Counted from the stretch's first letter, positions 21,289-28,283 are shown. The stretch is 28,283 nt of DNA from JADFNO01 sp965369945 (GCA_965369945.1 CBDUST010000019.1:1-28283); one strand, 5' to 3'. Numbers and translations are program-made. Notes: generated by a model not told the origin, from the letters alone.

Positions 21289-21768
21289 CTATGCCGTTGC
21301 CGGATCGACAACTGTTTCAGCTGGGTCCTCGCCGCGCTCAATCGCCAGGATTTTGTTGACCCGGCGTTGGTGTCGGCCACCGTCAAACGGTGTGGCGAGC
21401 CAGATATCGACGATCCGCGCCAACTCATCGTGCGAAGTCATCTCACCGCCGAGGCACAGCACATTCGCGTCGTTGTGCCGCCGGCTGCGCTCGGCATTTA
21501 CTTGGTCGTAAACCAGAGCTGCACGAACACCGGAGATTTTGTTCGCCGCGATCGTGACGCCAACGCCGTTGCTACAAACAAGGATGCCGCGCTCGACCTT
21601 TCCATCGGCCACGGCCCGGCCGACGAGATACGCGACGTCCGGATAATCGCACGACTCGCCGCTGCAATCGCCTAGGACAGTGGTCTCATGGCCTGCAGTT
21701 TGCAGGTGCGCGTCCAAGCTTCCAATTGCTTCGACTCCACGATGATCAGCCCCCAGCGCGATCTTCAT
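21289..21768 (-). CDS. rpiB: Ribose-5-phosphate isomerase B
   Basis: This 159-residue RpiB/LacA-family sugar isomerase interconverts ribose-5-phosphate and ribulose-5-phosphate. It starts MKIALGADHRGVEAI with the D8-H9 substrate motif, followed by GILVCSNGVGVTIAANKISGVRAAL. The C65 position corresponds to the catalytic Cys of the usual CGTGIG loop, here CSNGVG, a variant loop. NVLCLGGEMTSHDELARIVDIWL and the late GGRHQRRV (phosphate binding) are intact. GGGAG lies 9 nt before ATG 21768. Its start lies inside the 3' end of the phosphatase gene (23-bp overlap), so translation is probably coupled. The phosphatase-rpiB pair is also found as ywlE-rpiB in Firmicutes. Confidence 0.95.
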   Translation of the reverse strand: MKIALGADHRGVEAIGSLDAHLQTAGHETTVLGDCSGESCDYPDVAYLVGRAVADGKVERGILVCSNGVGVTIAANKISGVRAALVYDQVNAERSRRHNDANVLCLGGEMTSHDELARIVDIWLATPFDGGRHQRRVNKILAIERGEDPAETVVDPATA

Positions 21769-22216
21769 CGCCAAGCACTCCCTTCAGTCGTTGCGGAATC
21801 AGGTGCATAAACCGCTCGGCCAGCAAATCATACGCGCTCTGATCGAGCCCGAGCGGATCCTCAATGTCTGTCTCGGGATCGAGGCACATGATCTTGTTCT
21901 GGTCATCGCTGTCACTGATCAGACTGCGCGCCGCCGTGACGTGCGCCGCGGTCATGCAGAACACAACTTCGGCGTTGGTGATCATCTGAGCAGTCAACGT
22001 CTTGGACGTACCGTCATGTTCGATTCCTCGCCCGGCGAGTGCCGTGATGGTCTGGGCTGTGGGATGCAGGCCATCCGGCGCGGAGGCCCCAGCGGAAGCG
22101 ACGAAGACATCGTCTCGCTCGCCCAGCAGGCCGTTATCGACCAGATGCCGTGCAATCGCCTCCGCCATGGGGCTGCGGCACGTGTTTCCGCTGCATACGA
22201 AGAGGATTACCCGCAT
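21746..22216 (-). CDS. Low-molecular-weight protein phosphatase, arginine-phosphatase-like (YwlE type)
   Basis: This 156-residue LMW-PTP fold protein has the P-loop VCSGNTCRSPMAEAIA with nucleophile C8 and R14, and the general acid Asp in DIEDPLG (D120). The residue after GN is Thr12, as in Bacillus YwlE, where this Thr favours phosphoarginine over phosphotyrosine; tyrosine phosphatases usually have Ile there. Protein-arginine phosphatase is therefore the best guess, but a tyrosine phosphatase remains possible. I use ATG 22216; the frame upstream to 22327 is proline/arginine-rich with no homology. No Shine-Dalgarno is evident. It overlaps rpiB (23 bp), matching the ywlE-rpiB gene order. No arginine kinase gene is in this window. 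Confidence 0.9.
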   Translation of the reverse strand: MRVILFVCSGNTCRSPMAEAIARHLVDNGLLGERDDVFVASAGASAPDGLHPTAQTITALAGRGIEHDGTSKTLTAQMITNAEVVFCMTAAHVTAARSLISDSDDQNKIMCLDPETDIEDPLGLDQSAYDLLAERFMHLIPQRLKGVLGDEDRAGG

Positions 22217-22338
22217 AAAACGTGGTCTGGAGCGAGGGCCTACGGTCCGTGAGGAGCTGATCCTACCGCGCCCCGGTCCTGAGGGGTTGTCCGGCGGCGA
22301 TCCGCCCGCAGGGGATGCTTCTGTCACATTCGGCGACT

Positions 22339-22352
22339 GTACTGTACAGTAC
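22339..22352. promoter_or_regulatory. Perfect 14-bp palindrome GTACTGTACAGTAC, candidate operator
   Basis: A perfect 14-bp palindrome stands in the 184-bp gap between the divergent phosphatase and unknown-gene starts, 49 bp before the latter. CTGTACAG is its core. It may be a binding site for a dimeric repressor; it does not match the CTGT-N8-ACAG spacing of the E. coli LexA box. The rest of the gap holds a GGCGG/CCGCC hairpin and no clear promoter. Confidence 0.4.
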
Positions 22353-22400
22353 CGCCAAGGCTTGAGGTCGGCTGACCGACCAGCGCCAGGAGATCGCCAG

Positions 22401-22973
22401 GTGGAGTTCGTCGCCTACGACGAAGTCATGGAACTGTTACAGGAACACGGCGTCCGTGAGGTCGCTGACGGCGACGATCGTGTCTGCCTGGAGCTGGCTA
22501 GCGACGAAGACGTCGTCCATCTGCACCTAGCCAGCGAGAATAGCGAGATCGCCCCCCGGGAAGGGGCCAGCGTTCTGTGCGTCGATACGCAGCGTCTGGC
22601 CGGTGCCGTCGAGCACATCATCCACAAGCTTCACCTGAGCCAAGTCCTGCTGATCCCCGTTGCCAAATGGCGCAATGTCTTTGATGCAGTCGCGTTCAGT
22701 CTCGCAGACAACCAGGACTGGCAAGCAGTGGACACCGCTGCCACGGTCGAACTGAACACGCGCGATCCGTTGCTTTGCGAGCCCGGGGATTTCCACACCG
22801 TCAATGCACTGATGGAAGCGCTGCTCAAGGATGCTGATCGTCCCGAGCAGGGCCTGCATGTCACTACCACCGCTGCGCCCGTTATGGTTCGACTCGAGCC
22901 CGACGGGGCTGTCCGCATCAGCATCGGCAACGCCGTGCTCGCCGATCAGATCATCGAGACGTTCAGCACCTAG
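22401..22973 (+). CDS. Unknown protein, first gene of a four-gene run
   Basis: This 190-residue soluble protein is not assigned to a known family. The start is GTG 22401, with AGGAG 8 nt upstream; a longer frame further upstream lacks support. The sequence reads EFVAYDEVMELLQEHGVREV (helix), a run of strands (DGDDRVCLELASDEDVVHLHLASE), the helix QRLAGAVEHIIHKLHLSQVLLIP, a middle of alternating strands and helices (VAKWRNVFDAVAFSLADNQDWQ), and a C-terminal alpha/beta end (PVMVRLEPDGAVRISIGNAVLADQIIETF). It is acidic overall, without signal or TM, and cytosolic. A 142-bp gap precedes the next gene, so the following genes may need their own promoter. The linkage to the SNase gene is close but not proven. 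Confidence 0.8.
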   Translation: MEFVAYDEVMELLQEHGVREVADGDDRVCLELASDEDVVHLHLASENSEIAPREGASVLCVDTQRLAGAVEHIIHKLHLSQVLLIPVAKWRNVFDAVAFSLADNQDWQAVDTAATVELNTRDPLLCEPGDFHTVNALMEALLKDADRPEQGLHVTTTAAPVMVRLEPDGAVRISIGNAVLADQIIETFST

Positions 22974-23115
22974 CGCCGAGCAAGGCCGGCCGCCCCAACG
23001 ATTTGGTTGCAGCACGCAAGCCGATTGGCCGATAAGTTCCGGTAGGTGCGCGGGACGACCAAACCGTAACCGCCGCTCGGCCAATGAGTCGGGCGCATCA
23101 GCCAAGGACGACTCG

Positions 23116-23727
23116 ATGCAAGTCTTGCTTGATAAGAACGTGTGCGATGTGGCTGCGGATACCGTCGAGGAGGCGATCACAGCCTGCGCCGACCTCGTTG
23201 AAGCCCAAGGACGAATGATTGTTGACGTTCACGTGGACGGCACGCGTTGGTCGGAAGAGCAACTCGATTCCTCCCAACGCCAGTCCACGACCGCGCAGGT
23301 CGTCGAGCTCACCAGCGCCGACCCAGCGCAACTGGTATTGCAGACCTTTGAAGACGCCGCGGAAGCGCTGGCCAATGCTGACGAACTTCAGCACGAAGCA
23401 GCCGAGTTGCTCCAGTCCGATCAGCGGACGATCTGTATGGACAAAATGGGCGAAGCATTGTCGATTTGGCTCTCGGTTCAGCAAGCGATCGTCAAGGGAT
23501 CGCAGGTCGTTGGCTTGCAGCTTGACGATGTCGCTGTGAACGGAACGCCGATCGTCACCTCCATCGTCAAACTCAACGAGCAATTGCGGATGCTGCGCAC
23601 AGCCCTGGAGCAAGACGATCAGATCGCACTGGCCGATGCGCTGCTCTATGAGTTTCCCGACGTCGTGCGCGAGTGGCAAGGCATTCTCGAGCACCTACAA
23701 ACCTTGGTCAACCAAGAGACCGGCTAA
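23116..23727 (+). CDS. Unknown mostly helical acidic protein, second gene of the run
   Basis: The protein has 203 residues from ATG 23116 (AGGA about 7 nt before). The N-terminal 70 residues look like an alpha/beta domain (MQVLLDKNVCDVAADTVEEA, then MIVDVHVDGTRWSEEQLDSS). The remainder is helical, with a predicted long coiled or bundled part: LVLQTFEDAAEALANADELQ, ICMDKMGEALSIWLSVQQAI, SIVKLNEQLRMLRTALEQDD and VVREWQGILEHLQTLVNQ. No catalytic motif is seen and there is no signal or TM. Relatedness to flagellar chaperones or HEPN-like bundles is possible but not shown. The next gene starts 3 bp after its stop, indicating co-transcription. Its function is unknown. Confidence 0.8.
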   Translation: MQVLLDKNVCDVAADTVEEAITACADLVEAQGRMIVDVHVDGTRWSEEQLDSSQRQSTTAQVVELTSADPAQLVLQTFEDAAEALANADELQHEAAELLQSDQRTICMDKMGEALSIWLSVQQAIVKGSQVVGLQLDDVAVNGTPIVTSIVKLNEQLRMLRTALEQDDQIALADALLYEFPDVVREWQGILEHLQTLVNQETG

Positions 23728-23729
23728 CG

Positions 23730-24416
23730 ATGTCGTCCCCAACCACCGCGCGGAAGATCGATGACCTGTTGGGTAAGGCCAACAAGTCGCTCGCGAAGCA
23801 AAAATACTTTGAGACCGAACGGTTAGCCGCCGAGGCGATGCTCATGGCCAGGCAGGAGTGTGACTTTACGCGCATGGCGAAGATCGTTCAGCCGCTGCAG
23901 GTGGCGAGATTGGGTCGCCTTCAACTCGCCGTGGACGTTGGCACCGTTACCATTCCGGCCGAGCCGTTTACCGAAGACGACGAAATCGAACCTGGATGTT
24001 ATGTGGTCAAACCACCAATGGTCGGGGTCGATGCCCGGCGATTCCGCCTGGCCGCGTTGGAGCGCCAAGTGCCCGTCGCCGTCGTGTGCCACGAGCCGAT
24101 TACCGATCTGGGACTCTGCCCGCTTGTCGCGCTCAGTGGCACGGTCGTGGTGCGCACAAAGGTCGATCCGCCCGCTGATCCCGACCAGCCGGACCTGGAT
24201 TGGATTCTCGACGCGATCGAAGCGCTGGGCGACTGGGCCATCCAGAGCATGGACACACAACGGCCGCCCGAACGCTTCCTCGACGAGCTGTTGTCGCGCA
24301 TCGACGCCATCCCCGAACACCTCGGCCTGCACGAATGCCTTGAAGCAGCCTGTCGCACCGCAGATGAAGCGGCGCAGTCGACCGCGGCTGGCCGCAAAAC
24401 CAAAGCCCAGCCGTGA
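23730..24416 (+). CDS. Unknown TPR-like protein, third gene of the run
   Basis: The protein has 228 residues from ATG 23730, placed 3 bp after the previous stop. The N-terminal helices (KIDDLLGKANKSLAKQKYFE, TERLAAEAMLMARQECDFTR) have the spacing and small residues of one or two TPR repeats. A strand-rich middle follows (LQLAVDVGTVTIPAEPFTED, CYVVKPPMVGVDARRFRLAA, PVAVVCHEPITDLGLCPLVA, GTVVVRTKVDP), and then a helical end with DLDWILDAIEALGDWAIQSM, RFLDELLSRIDAIPEHLGLHE. Two Cys (in CHEP and LGLCP) might bind metal, but no clear motif is seen. TPRs usually mediate protein contacts, so it may hold the other products together. Its stop overlaps the nuclease start (GTGA), so they are coupled. 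Confidence 0.8.
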   Translation: MSSPTTARKIDDLLGKANKSLAKQKYFETERLAAEAMLMARQECDFTRMAKIVQPLQVARLGRLQLAVDVGTVTIPAEPFTEDDEIEPGCYVVKPPMVGVDARRFRLAALERQVPVAVVCHEPITDLGLCPLVALSGTVVVRTKVDPPADPDQPDLDWILDAIEALGDWAIQSMDTQRPPERFLDELLSRIDAIPEHLGLHECLEAACRTADEAAQSTAAGRKTKAQP

Positions 24417-24991
24417 CTCGTCGCATCAAACGGCCGAGGCCACGCCGATGGCCCTGGCTTGTGGCCGGCATCATCCTCGTCGCACTCATCATCGCTGACC
24501 GAAGCGGCTGGCTGCTCGTCCCGAAAATCGACGACATGAGCGCCTACCACGGCCTGCGGGCCCAAGTTGTCCGTGTGATCGACGGCGACACAATCGAGAT
24601 CAAACACCCCGATGCGCTGAACGATCGACCCGTGACCCGCATCCGGCTGTGGGGTCTGGATTGCCCCGAGACTGCCAAACCCGATCACCCCGCCGACCCG
24701 TACGCTGACGAAGCAACCGAGCGAACGCGATCGCTCGCAGCGGACCGCATGGTAACGCTGTCCTTAGAGTCGCATCGAACGCGCGGCGCCTTCGGCCGTG
24801 TGCTCGCTCACATCGAGCTTCCCAACGGATCGAGCCTCAACGAGTCATTGTTGTCCGCAGGACTGGCCGTCGCTGATGAACGTTGGCCGCATTCACTCCT
24901 GGGCCGCTACGCCCAGCTTGAACGCGCCGCAAAGCGCTCGGGTTTGGGTGTTTGGTCAGTCGAAGGCGACGGCCCTACGTCCGACGACTAA
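24413..24991 (+). CDS. Membrane-anchored SNase-type (thermonuclease) nuclease
   Basis: The 192-residue protein has a basic N-terminus and one TM segment (residues 13-28, WPWLVAGIILVALIIA), so the catalytic domain is likely outside the cytosol. The staphylococcal-nuclease OB-fold shows VVRVIDGDTIEIKH (Asp57 and Asp59), RIRLWGLDCPETA (R78, D83, E86: the catalytic RLxGxDxPE signature) and TRGAFGRVLAHIEL with R129. The usual GLA-x-V and C-terminal A-x-R-x-x-GLGVW are also present. The nuclease should cut DNA or RNA with Ca2+ when folded. Start is GTG at 24413, overlapping the stop of the TPR-like gene. It ends a compact run of unknown genes, suggesting a joint surface or nucleic-acid-processing role. 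Confidence 0.93.
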   Translation: MTRRIKRPRPRRWPWLVAGIILVALIIADRSGWLLVPKIDDMSAYHGLRAQVVRVIDGDTIEIKHPDALNDRPVTRIRLWGLDCPETAKPDHPADPYADEATERTRSLAADRMVTLSLESHRTRGAFGRVLAHIELPNGSSLNESLLSAGLAVADERWPHSLLGRYAQLERAAKRSGLGVWSVEGDGPTSDD

Positions 24992-25005
24992 CAAACACAC
25001 ACAAT

Positions 25006-25032
25006 CCCGTTTAGCGGGTGACGCAAAGCGTC
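25006..25032 (+). terminator. Double hairpin after the SNase gene, CCCGTTTAGC repeat copy 2
   Basis: CCCG-TTTAG-CGGG (25006-25018) is followed by GACGC-AAA-GCGTC (25020-25032). The CCCGTTTAGC start is shared with the element just after mdh at 11578, again immediately 3' of a plus-strand gene. There is no U-tract. It sits between convergent genes (SNase end 24991, UnbV gene end 25070). Confidence 0.45.
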
Positions 25033-25069
25033 CCTCTTCCTCACCCCTCACCCCTTGTTGGCAGGAAGA

Positions 25070-27154
25070 TCAACTGGTCGTCCAATAGACATGGTCAACG
25101 CAATCCAGCCATGGGAACAGGAATATGAAGCTCACGACACGAACCTCGTATCGAGTCCTTACTTCGCCAGTACCAGGCTCTACATGATCCGCCGGTACGC
25201 CAGGGAACGTCCTCACCGTATCGGCGTTGAGCGATTGCGTGTCCGTACCAACAATATCCCACAAATTCGTGTTGTAATTCCAGAATGAGATTGTGAGTTC
25301 CAAGCCGACGGTGTTCGCCGACGATTCGATCGTCACGTCGAGGGTCGATGGAGAATCGTTTGGTAACGTTCCTGTGAAATCCAGCGTAATCGGAGCTTCG
25401 GTTGGACCGAGTACGATGCCTGGTTCATAGCACAGATCGCTATCATCCGATTCCAGAACGTCGGCGAGCGTACCGGAAGCAAGGAATCCGCGGAACCCAT
25501 CGACGTCGTCGGGTGGAGTTGTATCTTCATGCCAAACGGTTAGAACTTGATCGGCAGCGACGTTCTTCAGCGTTGTTTGCGTACCGTCCGGCCAATGGAC
25601 CGTGATGCTGTCCGCTGAATCGGAGATACCGAGGCCGAACATTGCCTCGGCAGGTTCCTGCCCAAGGAAGCTGGTTCCGGCAGTGATCAAACGCACCGTC
25701 GTGCGATCAGCGACCATCGCGCGCACGGTCGCGCCGATAGCGCGGTGATTCGGCCCATGCATTCGCGGTTTGATCACCAGATAATGATTGTTGCCCGCCT
25801 CGCCTACCGGTTGGTTCTCCAGCACTCGCAGTGGGCCGCCTACGTTACAGGTTTGCACCATGTCCGGATCACCATCGCGGTCGACGTCAAGTGCAATGAG
25901 CGAGCTTCCCCAGTGCACATCGTCGAAGCCGACCTCACCTGACACGTCGGCGAAGGTGACCGGCTCACCGCCTTGATTCAGGAAGAACCTGGATTGGTCG
26001 CTGAGCCAGGGTTCGTTGAAGTAGCCGTTGGTGACGGCAAGATCGAGCCAGCCATCGTTATCACAATCGAGAAACGTCGCTCCCCAGCCGAATGCCGTAT
26101 CTTCGACGCCCACCTGTACCGCAACGTCAGTAAAGACGAGGGCTTCGCCATTGGAATCATTGCGATATAGGAGGTTGTGTCGCCCTTGGTCGAAGACCTC
26201 GCTCACGAAGAGGTCGAGATCACCGTCATTGTCATAGTCGGCCATCGCAACACCCATATCGTTCCATGCCTGATTGACGCCGGCCTGGGCGGCGGTGTCG
26301 AGGAAGGATAATTTCCGCTGGTTCAGCCACAAGTGGTTTGCGGTGAAGTCGATCGCCCAGAAGAAGTCCATCCAGCCGTCGTGATCGAAATCGTGCGCGA
26401 TGGGCTGCCAGTGGCCCTCCGTGGATCCACCGATACCGCTTGAAAGACTGATGTCAGCGAACGTCCCGTCGCGATTGTTCAAGAGCACCCGGGCCTCGCC
26501 GGCCCAAAGCCCGGTGAATAAGTCGAGATAGCCGTCGTTATTGATGTCGGCAGCGCACAGCCCACCGCGATGCTGCCCGGGGCTGATCACAAGATCTTCT
26601 GTGAGACCTGCTTTGGACGTGACATTCTCGAACTGCGCATCATCGACTTGGCGGTAGAGCCGAAGGGTCATCGCATCTACACAGCGTTCGTCTTGGGCGG
26701 CGAAGCAGTCGCTGGCAACAAACAGGTCCAGACGATGGTCGCCGTCATAATCAAACCACAGGGCGACGCGGCCACGCTGAAGTGACGCCAGTCCCGCCTC
26801 GAGCGCAATCTCTTCAAACTGACCGCCGCCGAGATTCCGGTAGAGTTGGTCGGGCACGCCTTGGGCGTTGGGAACGAACAGATCGATGTCGCCGTCGTCG
26901 TCGAAGTCAGCGGCCGCAACGCCGCCCCCCATCCCTTCCGCCATTTGATAGGGCAGAATCCCTCGTTCCTGTCCGTTCTCGATGAACAGAACTTGCGCCT
27001 GCGCAAGCGGGGCAACTGCCAGGAGCATACCCGCGGCAACTGATCCGATTATCCAACTTCGAATCTGCAACCGGTTTGTCGGCTGCGCGGCATGAGAAAG
27101 GCCGCTCGCCTTGTCGACGCGCGGCCATTGAGCTCTCTGAGGATGGCGAACCAT
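25070..27154 (-). CDS. Exported FG-GAP/VCBS repeat protein with ASPIC/UnbV domain (CRTAC1-like)
   Basis: This is a large secreted protein of 694 residues from ATG 27154; a TTG at 27169 would add five residues and overlap the previous stop. The signal or anchor segment is SWIIGSVAAGMLLAVAPLAQ at about residues 33-53. Repeated calcium-binding beta-propeller blades (FG-GAP/VCBS) follow, with D-x-D-x-D-G-D or N-D-G motifs: ADFDDDGDIDLFVP, FDYDGDHRLDLFVA, DINNDGYLDLFTG, DFDHDGWMDFFWA, DYDNDGDLDLFVS, DCDNDGWLDLAVT and DVDRDGDPDMVQT. Near residues 455-545 is the ASPIC/UnbV domain (NHYLVIKPRMHGPNHRAIGA, VRLITAGTSFLGQEPAEAMF, ITVHWPDGTQTTL). The last 140 residues are a beta-rich extra domain. It probably acts as a surface or matrix protein; partners are unknown. 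It is co-transcribed with the PEP-CTERM-like gene upstream. Confidence 0.95.
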   Translation of the reverse strand: MVRHPQRAQWPRVDKASGLSHAAQPTNRLQIRSWIIGSVAAGMLLAVAPLAQAQVLFIENGQERGILPYQMAEGMGGGVAAADFDDDGDIDLFVPNAQGVPDQLYRNLGGGQFEEIALEAGLASLQRGRVALWFDYDGDHRLDLFVASDCFAAQDERCVDAMTLRLYRQVDDAQFENVTSKAGLTEDLVISPGQHRGGLCAADINNDGYLDLFTGLWAGEARVLLNNRDGTFADISLSSGIGGSTEGHWQPIAHDFDHDGWMDFFWAIDFTANHLWLNQRKLSFLDTAAQAGVNQAWNDMGVAMADYDNDGDLDLFVSEVFDQGRHNLLYRNDSNGEALVFTDVAVQVGVEDTAFGWGATFLDCDNDGWLDLAVTNGYFNEPWLSDQSRFFLNQGGEPVTFADVSGEVGFDDVHWGSSLIALDVDRDGDPDMVQTCNVGGPLRVLENQPVGEAGNNHYLVIKPRMHGPNHRAIGATVRAMVADRTTVRLITAGTSFLGQEPAEAMFGLGISDSADSITVHWPDGTQTTLKNVAADQVLTVWHEDTTPPDDVDGFRGFLASGTLADVLESDDSDLCYEPGIVLGPTEAPITLDFTGTLPNDSPSTLDVTIESSANTVGLELTISFWNYNTNLWDIVGTDTQSLNADTVRTFPGVPADHVEPGTGEVRTRYEVRVVSFIFLFPWLDCVDHVYWTTS

Positions 27155-27165
27155 CAGCTGTCCGA

Positions 27166-27828
27166 TCAATTACCTCGGCGACGTCGGCGTCGGAGCCCGG
27201 CTAAGCCGAGAAGCGCCAGGGCACCGGGGCCCGGTACGAGTTGCACGTTGTCGAGCGTGAACTGAGCCGGGCCGGTGAATATTTCCGGCACGAACAGATC
27301 GAAGCTGATTCGAACGGTCTGGCCGACAAACGCGCTGACGTCGACCGCACCGTTGAGCGGGCCTGTGTCAAGGTTGGTCGTGCCTTGCACTGCCGTGAGG
27401 ATCAGGTCCGACTGGAGATTCCCGCCTCCGCCGTTCGGTTCGATATTCAGGGTGAATGTGCGGTCGATGCCTCCGCCGAAGGTCAGGTCCCAGGCCGCGC
27501 GGTAGTCGAATGTCAAGGTTGGCGCATTAATAAACGCATCTTGGGCAATCCGGATCATGTTCGGGCCACCGGTGGGGTCGCCATCCCAGCCACTCAATGC
27601 ATCGAACTGGCCATCCGTTGGTGTGTTGTTCCAAGGCCAGCCGAACGTGTTCGTCGTTCCTGCAGCATTGACGCTAAGCGGCCAGAAAGGTACCGCGAGG
27701 TCCTGGGTAACCCAGCTCGCAAAGTTCCCGGTCTCGAAACTACCGTTGGCGATCTGTGCTTGGGTGGATCCAGCCGCGGAAAGACTCAGCAGCGCGCCCG
27801 CTCCGAGCGCTAGTGTTTTCTTCTGCAT
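27166..27828 (-). CDS. PEP-CTERM-like sorted exoprotein
   Basis: The protein has 220 residues from ATG 27828, with an excellent AGGAGGA about 5 nt upstream. N-terminal signal: MQKKTLALGAGALLSLSAAG then STQAQ. The mature part begins IANGSFETGNFASWVTQ, the start of a jelly-roll/carbohydrate-binding-like domain seen in many PEP-CTERM proteins. The end is VPGPGALALLGLAGL followed by RRRRRRGN: a short PEP-CTERM-like tripartite tail with a hydrophobic helix and basic finish, processed in relatives by an exosortase. No exosortase is in the window. Its stop TGA overlaps the earliest start of the UnbV gene, so the two are probably one operon for exported surface proteins. The substrate or partner is unknown. 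Confidence 0.93.
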   Translation of the reverse strand: MQKKTLALGAGALLSLSAAGSTQAQIANGSFETGNFASWVTQDLAVPFWPLSVNAAGTTNTFGWPWNNTPTDGQFDALSGWDGDPTGGPNMIRIAQDAFINAPTLTFDYRAAWDLTFGGGIDRTFTLNIEPNGGGGNLQSDLILTAVQGTTNLDTGPLNGAVDVSAFVGQTVRISFDLFVPEIFTGPAQFTLDNVQLVPGPGALALLGLAGLRRRRRRGN

Positions 27829-27890
27829 CGATTCCTCCTCCTCGGGCATAGGGCGTACATGCGGTTCCCGACTGCCCATACAAAAAGAAT

Positions 27891-27915
27891 GAGAGAGCCA
27901 CAATGGGACTCTCTC
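27891..27915 (-). terminator. Hairpin upstream of the PEP-CTERM gene
   Basis: GAGAGAG (27891-27897) pairs with CTCTCTC (27909-27915) across an 11-nt loop. On the minus strand it is followed by ATTCTTTTTG, a run of Ts, so it fits an intrinsic terminator for transcription arriving from the right. It also lies in the leader of the PEP-CTERM gene, where it could act as an attenuator. Confidence 0.5.
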
Positions 27916-27919
27916 TTTT

Positions 27920-28283
27920 AGGGACTCAGATTTTGGACCCGGAACGCATGTCGAGGATAACTGCGGCGTCGGCCAGTTGCAAGGACTTTCTCGCTACTTT
28001 GTCCGCGTGGAGTGCTTTGGCCCGCGGATAAGGCGATAAGTGCCTTTGGATCAGTATGTTACACACTGGCCTGTCGAAACTCGGGATGTCGCTCCTCTAC
28101 CGGCGCATCAGATTTCGGTCGTACTCGTGGCTCTCGCGATACGCGTAGTCCGACCCCGAGTTGAACAGTCTGGGCTGTCAGGGGCCCGGCTGGCCGATGG
28201 CACCCGCCGTCGAGTCATGCACCTATGGACGAATGCCGTTCAGATAAGCCGTAAGTCCTTTTGCCAAGTGCGGTTACGCGCGC
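27920..28283. other. Right-end non-coding stretch
   Basis: I see no convincing gene here. A plus-strand frame stays open from 28040 to the edge but has no ribosome-binding site or recognisable product. A short minus-strand frame ends in YRESHEYDRNLMRR at about 28099, with stop codons close upstream, and could be a remnant or chance. No tRNA or rRNA feature is recognised. The PEP-CTERM promoter should lie in its left part, but no good -35/-10 pair was identified. Confidence 0.4.

Noticed and set aside
22337..22352. E. coli-type LexA (SOS) box
   Set aside because: CTGT and ACAG are separated by 5 nt, or directly abut as CTGTACAG, rather than by the 8 nt of the enterobacterial site.
22002..22400. 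N-terminal extension of the unknown gene at 22401
   Set aside because: It overlaps the opposite-strand phosphatase gene, is Arg/Pro-rich, and the GTG at 22401 has a proper AGGAG 8 nt before it.
28040..28283. Open plus-strand frame running off the right edge
   Set aside because: No ribosome-binding site, no recognisable product, and the composition looks non-coding.

Overview
The window looks like a chromosomal segment from a planctomycete, most likely the class Phycisphaerae. The reasons are the secreted protein with a C-terminal GPGALALLGLAGL-plus-arginines sorting signal, the large FG-GAP/UnbV (CRTAC1-like) exoprotein beside it, the moderately GC-rich sequence, short intergenic hairpin repeats, and many single genes on alternating strands instead of long operons. 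This assignment is an inference from gene content; no rRNA or tRNA gene was seen.

Layout. 1-1077 (minus): an ECF sigma factor translationally overlapped by a membrane protein that runs off the left edge. 1156-2112 (minus): an intact IS110-family transposase with a structured non-coding 5' flank. 2360-2799: a long inverted repeat and a truncated slipin/SPFH pseudogene. 2852-5017 (minus): DUF1801 protein, AlkX/YcaQ-type DNA glycosylase, DUF6265-like lipoprotein. 5159-5443 (plus): small membrane-anchored unknown. 5468-6301 (minus): thioredoxin followed by a stand-alone DnaB N-terminal domain. 6329-10447: PPOX flavoprotein, exported alpha/beta hydrolase, SDR and carboxymuconolactone decarboxylase (all minus), facing a divergent TetR regulator with two readable promoters. 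10621-13975: malate dehydrogenase, a serine hydrolase interrupted by one TGA codon, and GAPDH. 14094-15595 (minus): NAD-binding epimerase-like protein overlapping a PduO-type cobalamin adenosyltransferase. 15773-18188: BamE/SmpA-like lipoprotein, a lone atpG, a cluster of REP-like hairpins and a PhnP-like metallohydrolase. 18292-20202: CPA1 Na+/H+ antiporter and a divergent membrane protein. 20224-22216 (minus): a low-molecular-weight phosphatase of arginine-phosphatase type, rpiB and a ThiD2-ThiE fusion. 22401-24991 (plus): four genes, three of unrecognised family followed by a membrane-anchored SNase-type nuclease. 25070-27828 (minus): PEP-CTERM-like protein overlapping the FG-GAP/UnbV exoprotein.

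How the parts may work together. The TetR-flanked block looks like a small-molecule or electrophile response module. mdh, gap, rpiB, atpG and thiE are core metabolism scattered as single genes. The 22401-24991 run is the best candidate for an undescribed functional unit, because three unknown proteins are tightly linked to an anchored nuclease. Several items show genome decay or rearrangement: the slipin remnant beside the IS110 element, the serine hydrolase with an internal stop, and an SDR without its catalytic tyrosine. At least two families of intergenic hairpin repeats recur through the window.
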